Assembly: GCA_018292915.2 (NCBI GenBank)
Contig: JACVVK020000087.1
Coordinates: 921,501-985,500 of the forward strand
DNA length: 64,000 nt
DNA from: Batillaria attramentaria
Lineage: Eukaryota > Mollusca > Gastropoda > Batillariidae
Direction: 5' to 3'
A program made the position numbers and the translations under genes. The notes beneath the pieces were generated by a model that was not told the origin of the DNA, did not search any database, and saw nothing but the letters and a program-made list of their open reading frames with translations. Below are positions 23,562-35,858 of the stretch, piece after piece. Numbering within the stretch: position 1 is the first letter of the stretch; the number at the start of each line of letters is the position of its first letter.

Positions 23562-25627
23562 AACAAAATGAAGGCTCAGTGAAACAAGAGAAAAAAGACT
23601 GAAGTCTAGACATCCCATTAAATAATGTGTCTTGTACAAAATACAGTCAGAGGTGTTTTTGTTTTTCCATTATTATATACAATCTAAACAAAAAAAATAA
23701 TACATTTAGAATTCTTGAAGCATTCCAAACAGATCTGACTTTTGTAACACATATAAAAAGCAGACAAATGTAAAAAAAAATAATAATAATTTTGAAAACT
23801 TTTCACAGGCATATTTCTTTGTTAGCAAACTACCATTTTAAGAGAAATCTGTGCGAGTTTAACACAAAACTACAGGGCGTCACTGACCTACGTTAGGGAT
23901 ACCTGTGTGGGATACCACCATGTCAGACTGGACTGAGTGTGGTCACCTCACATCTGGGATACCAGACTAGGATACTGATACCTCGCACTAGGATGCTGAC
24001 ACCTTGCACTGGAATTCGGAGTGACATCATTCAGAAAGCATCATCAATGATAGGACATGTTTCATGATCATGATGTTCAGGTTTGTTCCAATTTCAGGGT
24101 AACCAAATCTATACAGCACTATCAAAACGAAACAGCTGCCATTTACATTATATAAAAAAAATAATACTAATTTACATAATCTGCACATGATATACATGAT
24201 AACAGCATGATAAACATGAGCTGCATGTAACAGTTTGAATACTTTAAACACTCCATGCGTTGTATATGAAATAATGATGCAAGAAGCGAATGTGAAACAC
24301 TTTTTCTTTATCTGCCCAGCCATCCTGAAAGCACACACATCGGTGATAATTTCTGTCTCATGAATGTTAGATATTTCCAATGTATATCTCCAAAATCAGT
24401 TGCTGCTGATGTGGAAGCACGGTCGATACGACGACAGAGGCCGCACCTCTGTCTTCAGGAAGAAATATTCATTTAGTGAGCCCAGATAAGACAGTGTACT
24501 AACTGGTACAACAACGACATTGACAACTGCTGATATGTAACCAACGTTCTGCTGGTCGACCACGAAATGGCAGATACTATGGCAAATTTGTGCACTGTAC
24601 TGGAGGCCACTAAGTATTTTCATCAATACAGTAATACATCAATAATGAAACTAAAGACAGCATATGAAAAGAAAAAAAAACACACACACATCCGTTTTTC
24701 AGGCAAAAAATGCGGGTGGGGTGGGGTGGGTGTTTGGAGGTTTAACGTCCTTTTCCACCACATAGGGTGATATCAAAGACGGGGCAACGATGAAAAAGCC
24801 AGCACAAATATTTGGCCCCAGCCGGGATCGAACTCACGCCCCGAGCATTAGAAGTCCAACGCTCTACCATTCGACCACCCCGGCTCCCCAGGCAAAAAAT
24901 GCAATACCTGTACAACCTACAATATTGACATAATGTAGTATTGCTAATAGCTAGAGTATTTGAAGCTAGGAATGTTCACAATGAATACCTAACATTAAAA
25001 GGAAAAAAAAAAAGGGCAGGATACTGGTAAGTGTAACCCTTTAGCAAAAACTTCATAAATAGGGCTCAGCAATATTTCACAAGCAGTATGTTTTGAGTAA
25101 TATACATCTCGCCTAGCTAGGACCTCCCACCCTGCTGGAGTCACATGGTCTGCTATATCCCAAAGCAAAACGGCCTTGAATGGGAAAAACAAACCCACTC
25201 TGAATTGACGTCAAGGATGACAGGATGACTGAGCTCTTGCACACGAAACTACAGTGACCTCAGTGTCATAAATTGGCAACATTCACTGGAACCTCAGGAG
25301 TCTCTTCGCCTCAATGCCCTGTATTCTGTGGGTTGTGGCAAGCTGTGACAAGCTGACCACTATAGCAAAGCTGTAATATCTTTGACATGGCAAGAGAAAC
25401 AGCAAATGCAGTGATAGCAGATTTATGGCTAGGACTCGCCGATCTTTCAAGCTTGAGAAGACACATTGCTAACTTTTCACCTTCTCCTTTCTCGAACTTT
25501 TCACTGGATGGCGGCGGTGACTTGAAAGTCAAACTTGTTATCTTTTTTGCTCAGTCCAGAACTTTCCTTAGAAATCAGTCCCATTGTACCAGATGTTCAT
25601 CAAGTGACACATGGTTATGAGCGGCGT
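21983..25627 (-). other. Long 3' UTR / downstream region of MPHOSPH9-like gene
   Basis: No spliceable coding sequence was recognised between the stop at 25628 and the AATAAA at 21977. The stretch is AT-rich and holds one SINE (24714-24889), an (AC)n/(GA)n tract near 23525-23560 and a poly(A/T) tract near 23500. It could be one 3' UTR exon or include intergenic sequence if a closer poly(A) site is used. Confidence 0.4.
24714..24889 (-). mobile_element. tRNA-Arg-derived SINE, family A, copy 1
   Basis: Read on the minus strand it begins with a tRNA-like head: A-box-like TGGTCGAATGGTAGAGCG, an anticodon loop with TCT, and B-box-like AGTTCGATCCC. The body contains CAAATATTTGTGCTGGC and GGAAAAGGACGTTAAAC and ends in C-rich ACCC repeats. 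A perfect 13-bp duplication AGGCAAAAAATGC flanks it (24701-24713, 24890-24902). Length is 176 bp. Confidence 0.9.
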
Positions 25628-26527
25628 TCAGATTGTTGTTTTCAATACCTGATAGCGTTTGAGCGTCATACGAAGAGAACCCAGCTCGTGGTCCACTTTG
25701 TCCAGTTGTTCTTCCAGCAGCTCCTACAAAATACACACAACACTGTTAGTGAACATGAGGATTCAAAAGTGTTTTTACTGATGATCACAGGGTATTCATT
25801 CATGTGGGCCTATAAGAATGTTTTTACTGACAGGAAACACTTTTTCTGAATATCTGCAAGCATCCTTACAAAATACAAACAAAAGAAAACAACATTCAAA
25901 TTCAACATCAAGAAACAGAGAAGCAAACACAGTATCAAGTCTCTCAAAGGCACCAGATCACCCACACAGTTGAACTACATGATCTAAAACGCAGTGAATT
26001 CACTATCCTCTATGCACCTTGAACTGAATGCCATGCATTTTGTGCGGGCTGAGCAGATTGGCGACGTAGGCAGAATCTATGTTGTGTATGTGTAAATGAA
26101 GTATCTGCTTGCACTGAAGTTTTCAGTAAGTAAGTAAAACCATTTATTTTCTGCTTAGCAGTAATTTTTTTTGTGACCGTCACGCAAAGAAACACCGAAG
26201 AACAGAAAGACTGAGAGACAAATGTTAGCAAACAAAAAATTCTTCACAGTCATAACAACAGAGTTACTCAAGGTTCAGAAGCTTAACTGACAGAGGAACA
26301 AAGGAATTTCTGAATCTGTTTTGCTTACACACGTACTGGATTTAGCTTGGATTCAGATCTAAAGTGCAGTTTACAACTAGATACCTTTTCTCTCCTGGAT
26401 TTTCTGTCCACACGGCCATGAATGGGAACTTTGTTCAGCTGAGACTCCAACTGCATGATAAAAAAAACACACAAAAAATTGAAAATGAGTGAAACACCTA
26501 AAAGCAGATGATAACACAGACAAGACT

Positions 26528-26571
<44 letters not shown>

Positions 26572-29500
26572 GACAAAGACAGTGAGAGACAGAGACATAG
26601 AGAAAGAGAATTGATGATGATGATGATGAAACTTTCAAAATGTTTCAATGGTTAATGTTTTGAAAGAGACAAACGTCAATTTCCACCCTTGCTGTTGCTT
26701 GCTATGCACGAGAGAGAAAGACAATGGCGGCATATCCCCCCCCCCCCCCAACCGCCACCATCACAATTCCTCACTATCAACCCTGTAGTGACCACACAAA
26801 AATATACAAACAAACAAAATTGAGGAAAGCATACCACAGAATCTTACCTTTCTCTTCTCCATGGTGAGTTCATCGTAGCGATGTTCCAGCTGCTCAATGG
26901 ATCTGATGCGTTCACGAAGCAATTCTTCCTGTGTCTGGAAAAAGAAACTTGATTAGAGATCACCATTCACCATTGGAGAAATCAACTTAAATAAATAAAT
27001 GAATGACTAAATAAATATTTGTAACATAAAACAAATATACATGTATAAAAAAAATTGGACTAACTCTTACACAGAGCTGAAACCAAGCATGGCTATTCAC
27101 TCAATACAATTACACGTATCAGTTTTAAAACAAAAAAACAAAAAAAAACTACATGTACCAGCATGTGGGAAAAAGATCAAACTACCAGAAAACTGAAGAC
27201 ACACTTTAACTCAATTCCTACAAAGTAAGTTTGGGGTTGTGCACCCATGACCTCACTAAAATAAAATAAATCAATAAATAAAAATATCTTGTGTGCAGTA
27301 TGAAACGTGTTAAATGACAATGGACAAAATACATTTACTCCAAAATCATTTTTTTCAGTTAAAAAAGTCTGAACCGGGGGACAAACCAACAAATACACAG
27401 ACAGTGCCTCTTATCTAAGTTGAAGGAGATCACCAACAAACAAATGATGTCAGTAAAATGCACAGGTCACCAAACTCACCATGTTGAGAGAGGAGCTCTT
27501 GTTGTCTGCCTGACGAGGTTTGGCAAGAGATGTGTACACGTCTTCCCACTGGGGCCGTGACACGATGCCTCCAGTACGAATACGCTCCAGTGTTGCGTCC
27601 ACAGACTGACCCGTGCCCTCTGAAGTAAACAGAAATTGCTTATAAAAACGTGATAAAATACTGCAAAGGAAACCATGAATCCAGAACTGCTGGTTGTTAC
27701 TGCATTTTTTAAAATTTAGTTTTGCTGTTTTTGTTGCGTTTTGTTGTTGATATTTGCGGTGATGTAGGCAATGGTTTGTACTTGTTCTTTTCTTGTTGTG
27801 TTGTTGACAGTATCACTCAACTCTTGCATGTGAACCTGGTGTCACATATTTCTCTAACATGTTACTCGCTAAACAAAGTCCACTTTTCCCCCATCCTCAG
27901 GAACACACAGTGACCAAATCATTGTAACGTTACACCACTCACTTGCTGAGGAAGACATATTCACTGGGCTTTTGTCTCTTGTTCTCTCCCCTGCCCTGTC
28001 CCTGCTGCTCTCCCTTTCTCTGACCACCTGGCCTGCACCGCGCGAGGGAGGTGACCTAGATACTCCCTGCCTCACGCCAACATCAAACCGTGTCGGTGAG
28101 GACAGGCTAGACGACTGGGCTTGTTCCGCAGGCTTATTCTGAACCCCTGGCTTCCCGGAAACCGAGTCTCTGGGGTCACCGTTGGCAACAGGAGGGTTTG
28201 TTCGCCCAAAGGCACTCAAGTTCTTTTTGGGTTTGGATTTCTTGGCCTCTCCTGCCGCAGTGGTGGAACCTGATCTGCTGGACGACTTCAGCCCGTCAAT
28301 AATGGTGACATCAGAGTAGCCATTGTAAGCTGGGAGTGAGTCGACGGAGCTGTATTTCTTTGGCTGAAGCTTAAGTGCAAAATCCGATCGGCCCATGCTT
28401 TCCTGCAAACGTCGCAACTCGCGTTCAGCCTTCAGCAGTGGTGAGTCAGACAACTTCCCTGCATCAGCTTCTTCGTCATCGGACATGGTGCTTCTGGACG
28501 TCAGCCGGCCCTCTGTGCGCGGACTCCTGAAAAGAGACAGACGAGGAACTTAGTCACGGACAACAAGCAGCTAGTGCTCAATTTAATTCATACAAGCCTA
28601 CGATGAACTATTTGGGTCCAGTCTGAACCAGGATGTGCGAATGGATGGAGGGGTAGGTGGCCGTTTGTTGATGCTCGCTCTATGTGTAGGTTAGGCCAAT
28701 GTCACACAGGAGACATCACACATTGAAGAAACATCAAACACGCTCTGGAAAATTTAGCATGAAGACATGTTGTGGCTGTGTTTTCCATTTCTATGTTACA
28801 CAGCCAAACGCTGTCTTGACTGAGCTGTCTTCCCTCGTACATGAGTTGTTTACAACTCAAATTGCGGTCCATGTGGCAGTTCATGCGTTTCTGGTCTGAG
28901 GGAATTGGATTTCATGTCCCGCACAGTTTCATGGGAGTTAATGTAGTGATCTATTAGTGACTCTGTCTGTGAAGTGAAAAGGACTTGCAAAAGTTTGATT
29001 CAGGGTTTGCACAAGGCCGCCAAAACTAGCCCACGGAGCACTGATCACTGTAGACACAGGCACAGCCAAAGCATTACGTGCTTACCTGGCACTCAGTCTG
29101 TCTAGTGACCTGTCTTGCTGCCTGTTTGTCAGACTCCCGGTGCTGTGCGCAAGGCGGTCAGTGGATCGATCTCGTGTACGCTCTGTTGTCTCCTCCACAT
29201 CCTGCCTGGTGATGGGCAAACTGAAAGCACAGCCACACGGCAAGATGAGGACGGGTCTAGTGGCAAAAATAACTTATAGCTGGCAAATATTGGCACAACG
29301 GTCCACTTGCCTTCCAATGTTTACCCCTTCCTGCGATCCCTACACCTCCCCCACCCAACAGCCCCCAGCTGTGAAACAAAGTGATGATGTCAATACAGAT
29401 CTATTCCTGTGCATACCCCTAACATTTCAATATATTTCACACTTCTGTCACCTCTCATTAAAAGCAAAACAAGCAGGCCCATCTAACATACAGGGCTTAA

Positions 29501-32500
29501 AACTGTCCATGATCCAAAACGAGGAAAAGTGTGCAGCATTTCGTAATGGAGTGGCAAAGCCGCGACCGCGCGTAGGAAAAGTGTGCAGCATTTCGTAATG
29601 GAGTGGCAAAGCCGCGACCGCGCGTTTGCTGTAATGCTGAGGGTGTATGGGTGTATGCTCCCCCGGATGGAGTGGCAAAGCCGCCACCGCGCGTTTGCTG
29701 TAATGCTGAGGGTGTATGGGTGTATGCTCCCCCGGATTTTTTTTATATTTTAATTTGACTAAAATTCGGCAGGCTGGCGCATTTTTTGGTACGTTACTTG
29801 GAATCAGCTCAATCTTACAATCAGAACAGTTCATAAAAGGAAACCTTCAAGTCCCGATTGAAAACCCATCTCTTCACCGTCTCATAGCCGTGCCATGTTG
29901 TCGTTCTGCTGGTGTGAGTGCGTGTGTGCGCAGGGAACAGGTGTGTGTGTGCGGCTGTGAGTTTTTATTAGCTTTTTATCAGTTTTGTCAGGTTTACCTG
30001 TCTTGTGTTTGTTTTATCTGTCTTTTGTGTTTTTTATGTCTTAATATGAATAAATATGTATTTTATGTAAAGCGCCTAGAGCTTAGATAAGGTTAGGCGC
30101 TATATAAATATTCTATTGACTTTAAGTGCTTCTGAGAAGGAAACACTACTTTTTGAGGAAAATCTTTAGAATTAACCTTAAACCTGTGCAATTTGGTGCA
30201 TTCTGGCATGATTTTAAGTGCTCAAGAGGAGAACACACAGTTTCTGGATGGAGGAATATTTTTAGCTAAAGGTGGAAATCTGCCAAAAGGTGGATTATTT
30301 TAAGCCCTGAACCTAGTCTTCCCTATAAAATGCGACATATAGGTGGGTTCCATTGCTCCTACAGTGATGTTCTTCACCTGGGGAAGAAATCCAATTTTTC
30401 GAGAAGGGGTAAAATAGTAGTAAAGAGAGAAGTCTGATGCCACAAAACTTCAGCTACACACTGTGACCTCACCTGCCACTGATGGCCAGCCTGTGTCGCA
30501 TATTATCGTTGTCATGGCTGAGTCGCTTGTTCTCCAGCTCCAAACGTGAAATAATTCTGAAAGGAACGGACGACACATGCAGATTCACAGAAACGCCGGT
30601 GCAGCAGACATACAAGAGAACTCGCTCTCAAAAACCAGTTTTAAGACAATGTACAGGGACACATGTACCGCAACAGTACAAGCATCTTATATCAAAATCA
30701 AAATAATGATAAAAATCTTTACTTATTATGTGCTTACTTATTCAGGTCCATAGTTTCATTGCGCATTTCATATAACTTGTTTTCCACCTCAGCGGAAGTG
30801 TTCTGAAAAAGAAAGCAACATGGAAATTAGAGAATTTCAATCCATATATCTTTCTTAACTATCATATTTCACTAGAATGACAAAACTCTCAGGTTCCAGT
30901 CCCAGCCAAGGCAAGCAGGATTTTTCCGACATAGGTCAGCTCCTACACAGAGTAGGTGTGATATGGGCCCAAAGGGGAGGCTGCTGCCATACAGCTGAAA
31001 CTTGCCCACTTCACGTGTTGCGACTTTGAGAGTGCTCTCCATGTTATGAAACATCTCTATTCTCATGATGTGGATGATTACATGGCCAGCACCGCAGCTG
31101 CCGTAGTCCCTGGGCCTGGTTCACGCCGAGATATGTATGACAGGAAGCATGGAATGCAGCCCTGTCATGCGGTCTCAAACCACATGGACTTTCATGGCAT
31201 CAAAATATTACCATCCTCGTCATCATGCATAATAAACATTGTCCAAGCTTCCAAGCTCTCTGTGGACTCCACCCATGACCTGGGAGGAACACCACTGGAG
31301 CTGGCGAAGAACTGAGGTTGCAAAATGCAAAACACACCAAAAAAAACCACATCTGTCCTTACCTTCAGAGTAGTGTATTCTTTCTCCAGTGTTTCGTACT
31401 TGTCCAGAAGCTGCAAAGACCAACATCACTCTTAAAGAGTAACTCTATGTCGATGATCAGTGTTTCCGACTGCACAATGCAGTCGGTGGTCTAGTGGTTA
31501 AGAGACCTGTCACCAATGCGAGAGGTCAGGGGTTCGAGTCCCACTCGGGGCAAAGAATTTTTCCTTCTCGTATGTGGCACCGTTCATTCGGGCCGATCGT
31601 CGGGGGTTCTCTCCGGGTACTCCGGCTTCCTCCCCCTCTGCTTTGGAAATGTTCAGCCCACCAAATTTGAAAAATAAATGCAATTCTAAATTCAGAAATT
31701 TAAATAGCTGAGCTGACCCTTCGCACCACGTGATTGTAATGTGTTTATGTCCGGTGTGTGAGAGAATGCGTGTGATTCACGTGAGCGTGCGTGTTGGGTT
31801 CAGTTCGCGGCGCTTTGAGCCGATTCATGAAATTGGGTAAAGCGCCTATATAATACTCATTATTATTATTATTATGTAAAATACGCACAAAATCCAAAAA
31901 CGATGCAGAAAATTTAAATCACTGCATCCAAGGGATGTACACGTATTTCTTTGGTCTGCAAGTTATGGGAAACACTGATGATAAGGTTCTAGCACAAAAG
32001 GGGGCATAAAAATAAACTCAGCATCTCCTCTGCCAGGCCACCAAATCACCCTCACCGATCCATTTTTTTTCTCCAGAAGTACATGTATGATCCTTTGTCA
32101 ATGTTTCAGAAGAACCGTTTTAGTCTGAACAATTACACAGCTGAGAGAACGTTCGATCAAACATACTGCAAACACTAACAGCTTATATACAGCTGCAAGT
32201 ACAAAAGAATGAAACACCTTACCCTTTTCAGAGCTGCCTTATCCCTTCGCTGGTTCTCTGCCTGTTCTTCCTTGGTCTGGAAATAAAAAAATAAACAATT
32301 GTGTGTGTACCTGTAACACATGTGCATCGGTAAAAACAATAACTAGCACAGTTGACACTGCATGGTGGAAACAGAACAGCAGATAGGCAGACCTATCGCT
32401 AGATTTTGGAAAGATGTGTTTTTAGACATTTAAAACTGGCAATAGATTCAGTGTGTCTTTGTGGTCGAGGCAGTTGGTTCTAAGATGCTGGGGCCTGGGA

Positions 32501-35500
32501 AAAAAAAAATCTCCGTCCAAGTTTTGTTTCTCACTGATGGAATGCACAACTGCCTGGACGGGGTGTAAAATGATGGAAAAGGATCATGGCCAGTGAAAAA
32601 GACTTCACACCAAGAGCTTCTTTGTGGTGGTGTTTGCTGATGATAAAAAAAGCTATTTCCACATACATGCACAAGTTAATCAAGGTTGTGCATGGAGGCT
32701 ACATGTGTATGTTGACCGATACAGAAATGTACCGACTAATATTTTTAAAACATCTGCAAACTGGATATATATTATAACTAAACCTCATTTCCTTAGCCAT
32801 TACACTGAAAAAAGACTGAGATTTTTCAGGAAAAAAAAAATTCCACAAATGACCATGACTGCCCTTGGCATGCATTCCAACAGCAAACTTGACCTCATGA
32901 ACCCTACCCACCTTGTAAAGCTCCTCCATGGCAGCAGCCTGCCTTCGCTCCCTTGCCTCTACTTCTTCCAGCATTGCTTCCCTTTCCTTCGCAAACGCAT
33001 GCAGTTCTTCAAGGCGATTTTTCAGCTTCAAGACGGTGTGCTGTGAATCCTCGTACCGATCTGCATAGTCCGCCTACAGGGAGAAGGAAATGGAGTGAAA
33101 CTTTATTTTACAAAAATAAAAACTTGTCCTTGCAACACACTACAGGTAGTATAGACAAAAAGAAGCTAAAAATGCACGCGCACGCACACAAACACAGTAT
33201 CATTCCAAGAATACGCTAGCTCCACGCCGAGCAGAAAAACAAGAAAAGAAAAGAAAGAAAATGCAACAGTTCTCTCCCCTACTCTGAATCCTCTGTAACT
33301 GGCGTGTGTGTGTGTGTGTACACTAGAGGGTGGAACCGGTACGATTTCTCAAACCGGTTTTTAACCGGTTTTTCCAATAGAAAACCGAGGTTTAAAACCG
33401 GTTAACCGGCTATATATACGTCATCTATTGTTTCTAACGTTTCCCCAAGAGATGGAAGGGGAAGGGAGGGGGTCTCCTAGTACTCCGGCTTCCTGTACCC
33501 TTGCGTTGGAAATGTTCAGCCAACAAGGGTGGGTGGGTGGGTGTTTGGGAGTTTAACGTCCTTTTCCACCACATAGGGATGATATCAAAGACGAGGCAAC
33601 GATGAAAAAGCCAGCACAAATATTTGGCCCTAGCTGGGATTTGAACTCACGACCCGAAAGTTGGAAGTCCAACGCTCTACCATTCGGCCACCCCGGTTTC
33701 CCTGTTCAGCCAACAACAACAACCACAACAACAACAACATGATGATGATGATGATAAGGAGGAGGGGGAGGAGGAGGGTGTCTTTTAACGGGCTGAAAAA
33801 CGACGAGTGATGTCCCTTAGAAAAACCGCGGTTTTCCGTTTTTTTAAGGCCAAACCGGTTTACCGAACCGTGAGAAAGTCGGACCGATTTTAACCGGAAA
33901 ACCGGTAAAACCGAACACCCCTAGTGTACACATGCATGTTTCTTTGAGCATGTAAAAGAGAGAAACACAGATTATTTCATCACCAAAATTTGTTCAATAC
34001 ATGAGCAAAGCCATGGTCATTCTCCCACAGACCACCTGCAAAGCAGAGGCATGAAAAGAAGCAGCGGATGAAGATCGAACCTAAAAGGGCACAACAGGGC
34101 CCGTGTGAACCAAACCAAATTCAGAACAGTCACAATGACGACACTGGGGAGATAACCATGAGATGAAGTGGAGCACATATGGGCGTTTCTTTTTTTTTTT
34201 TTCTTTTTTTCAAGGTTTTGTTTTTTTTTACATTTATTTTTCGGCCTGATGCGATCCGCATGCAACTGAGGTTAAAAAAAAAAAAAAATGGGCGTTTCCA
34301 AGCACATACTACACTTTGAGAGATACTATCTCCAACTAAATTGAATAAAATAAAACACTAAAATAAGGATAACTTACAGCTCGTATCTCAAGGCCTTGCA
34401 GTTTCTGTTCCATTTCACGAGTACGTCTGGAAAAAACAAAGAGTCACAGATTTTAAATTCCATTTGTCTCAGAACGGCAAGATGAACCATTTTTAGTCTG
34501 CCTTGGTGAGAAAGTAATCAGACATTTCACAACTGAATCAACCCATGGGCCGACGTCCGACACAGACATGAATCCCTGCTAGTCATAGCAAAACTCCACT
34601 CCGTTCCCCTCACTCACATGTTAGCGTCATCCAGAGCATCCTGCAAGTCTTGACACTTTAACCTCAAGCTCTGATTCTCCTCGCGCAGTATCCGCTCGGT
34701 TGCTGTTTCGCGCCCCATCGAGGATGACGACGACAGGACGGGGCCGCCAGCTGCTGCTGTGAGTTGGTCGCGCAGTTCCTGAATCTCTGCCTCGTAGTAA
34801 GCACGCAAGTCCGCCAGGTGTTTGGCATGCTTCTCTCGCAGACTTGAGCGGGTCCTGCAAAAAGAAAAGTTTAAAAGTTCAAAATTCAAGCAACAAGAAA
34901 CTGGATGTGTTAAGATGGCGATGCAGCACTGAGCTATCTCTGGCTCTCGGCCATGACAGCTATTTTTTTAGGGAGGATGCATGCAGCTGGTGTTGAGAAT
35001 TTGCTGAGTTGGATGTGAGGTATCGACCTTTTGGACTGTTTTGCAGAAGTTCCATCTGCTTCGCTGGGAGATGTGTTTTGGGGAATAATTTGTGAAAGAC
35101 TCTACGCAGTGTTAGCGATAGTTCCACATTTTGACACTTAGTGTGTGGCGCACGAGGTGCACGTGAAATATCGACTACAGTGCCATGTTGGTCCTTGCTT
35201 GTCCCCTTGTTGGGCGCCTTACCAGATCGTGGCGCACGTGACTGAACCACCTGTGTCAACTCACCAGCGTCAATTCTGTCACCTAAAACTGGATCTCAGC
35301 GCTATATCAAATTCATACATCAGTGTGAAAATACGTCTTTTTTGTGCTATTTTGAGCATTTAACATCTGAACTTACTTAATTAACACCCACACCCCCACC
35401 ACCCAAAAGACAAAATAAAACAAAACAAGAAACAAAATAAAACAAGAAAAACAAAAACAAAGCAAAATCAAAACCAAAATTAAAATAAAATGCAACCAAA

Positions 35501-35825
35501 TAAAATAAAATAAATGAATACCGTGGGGACAAGACGTCGTCCTCATGGAATGACAAATCCCGACTGCGAGACATGCTCTCTTCCTGATGTCGCCCCGACT
35601 CGTATGATGACCTGGCGTTGTTACTCATGTTCCCGTCGAGCTGTCCACTCTCGCGTACGCTGGAGTTCAGACTGCCAGGCTGGGAGGACTGAACAAAAAG
35701 AAAAAAAAAAAAAAAGGTTGGTTAAGTAAGCACAAGATGAAGATGACTAAAGCACTTTGAAAAGTGTTCTTAGTTTACTAGTGGAAACAGTACAGAAGTC
35801 CTGTGATACAATGAGAGATAGAGAA

Positions 35826-35858
<33 letters not shown>

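Noticed and set aside
24714..24889. tRNA gene (Arg-TCT-like)
   Set aside because: The head has A- and B-box-like motifs but is fused to a SINE body, flanked by a duplication, and recurs at least five times in the window.
29716..30090. 124-aa plus-strand ORF
   Set aside because: It crosses the border of a family E element and an inserted LINE 3' end in the wrong frame; the real signal is the short ETFKSRLKTHLF frame.
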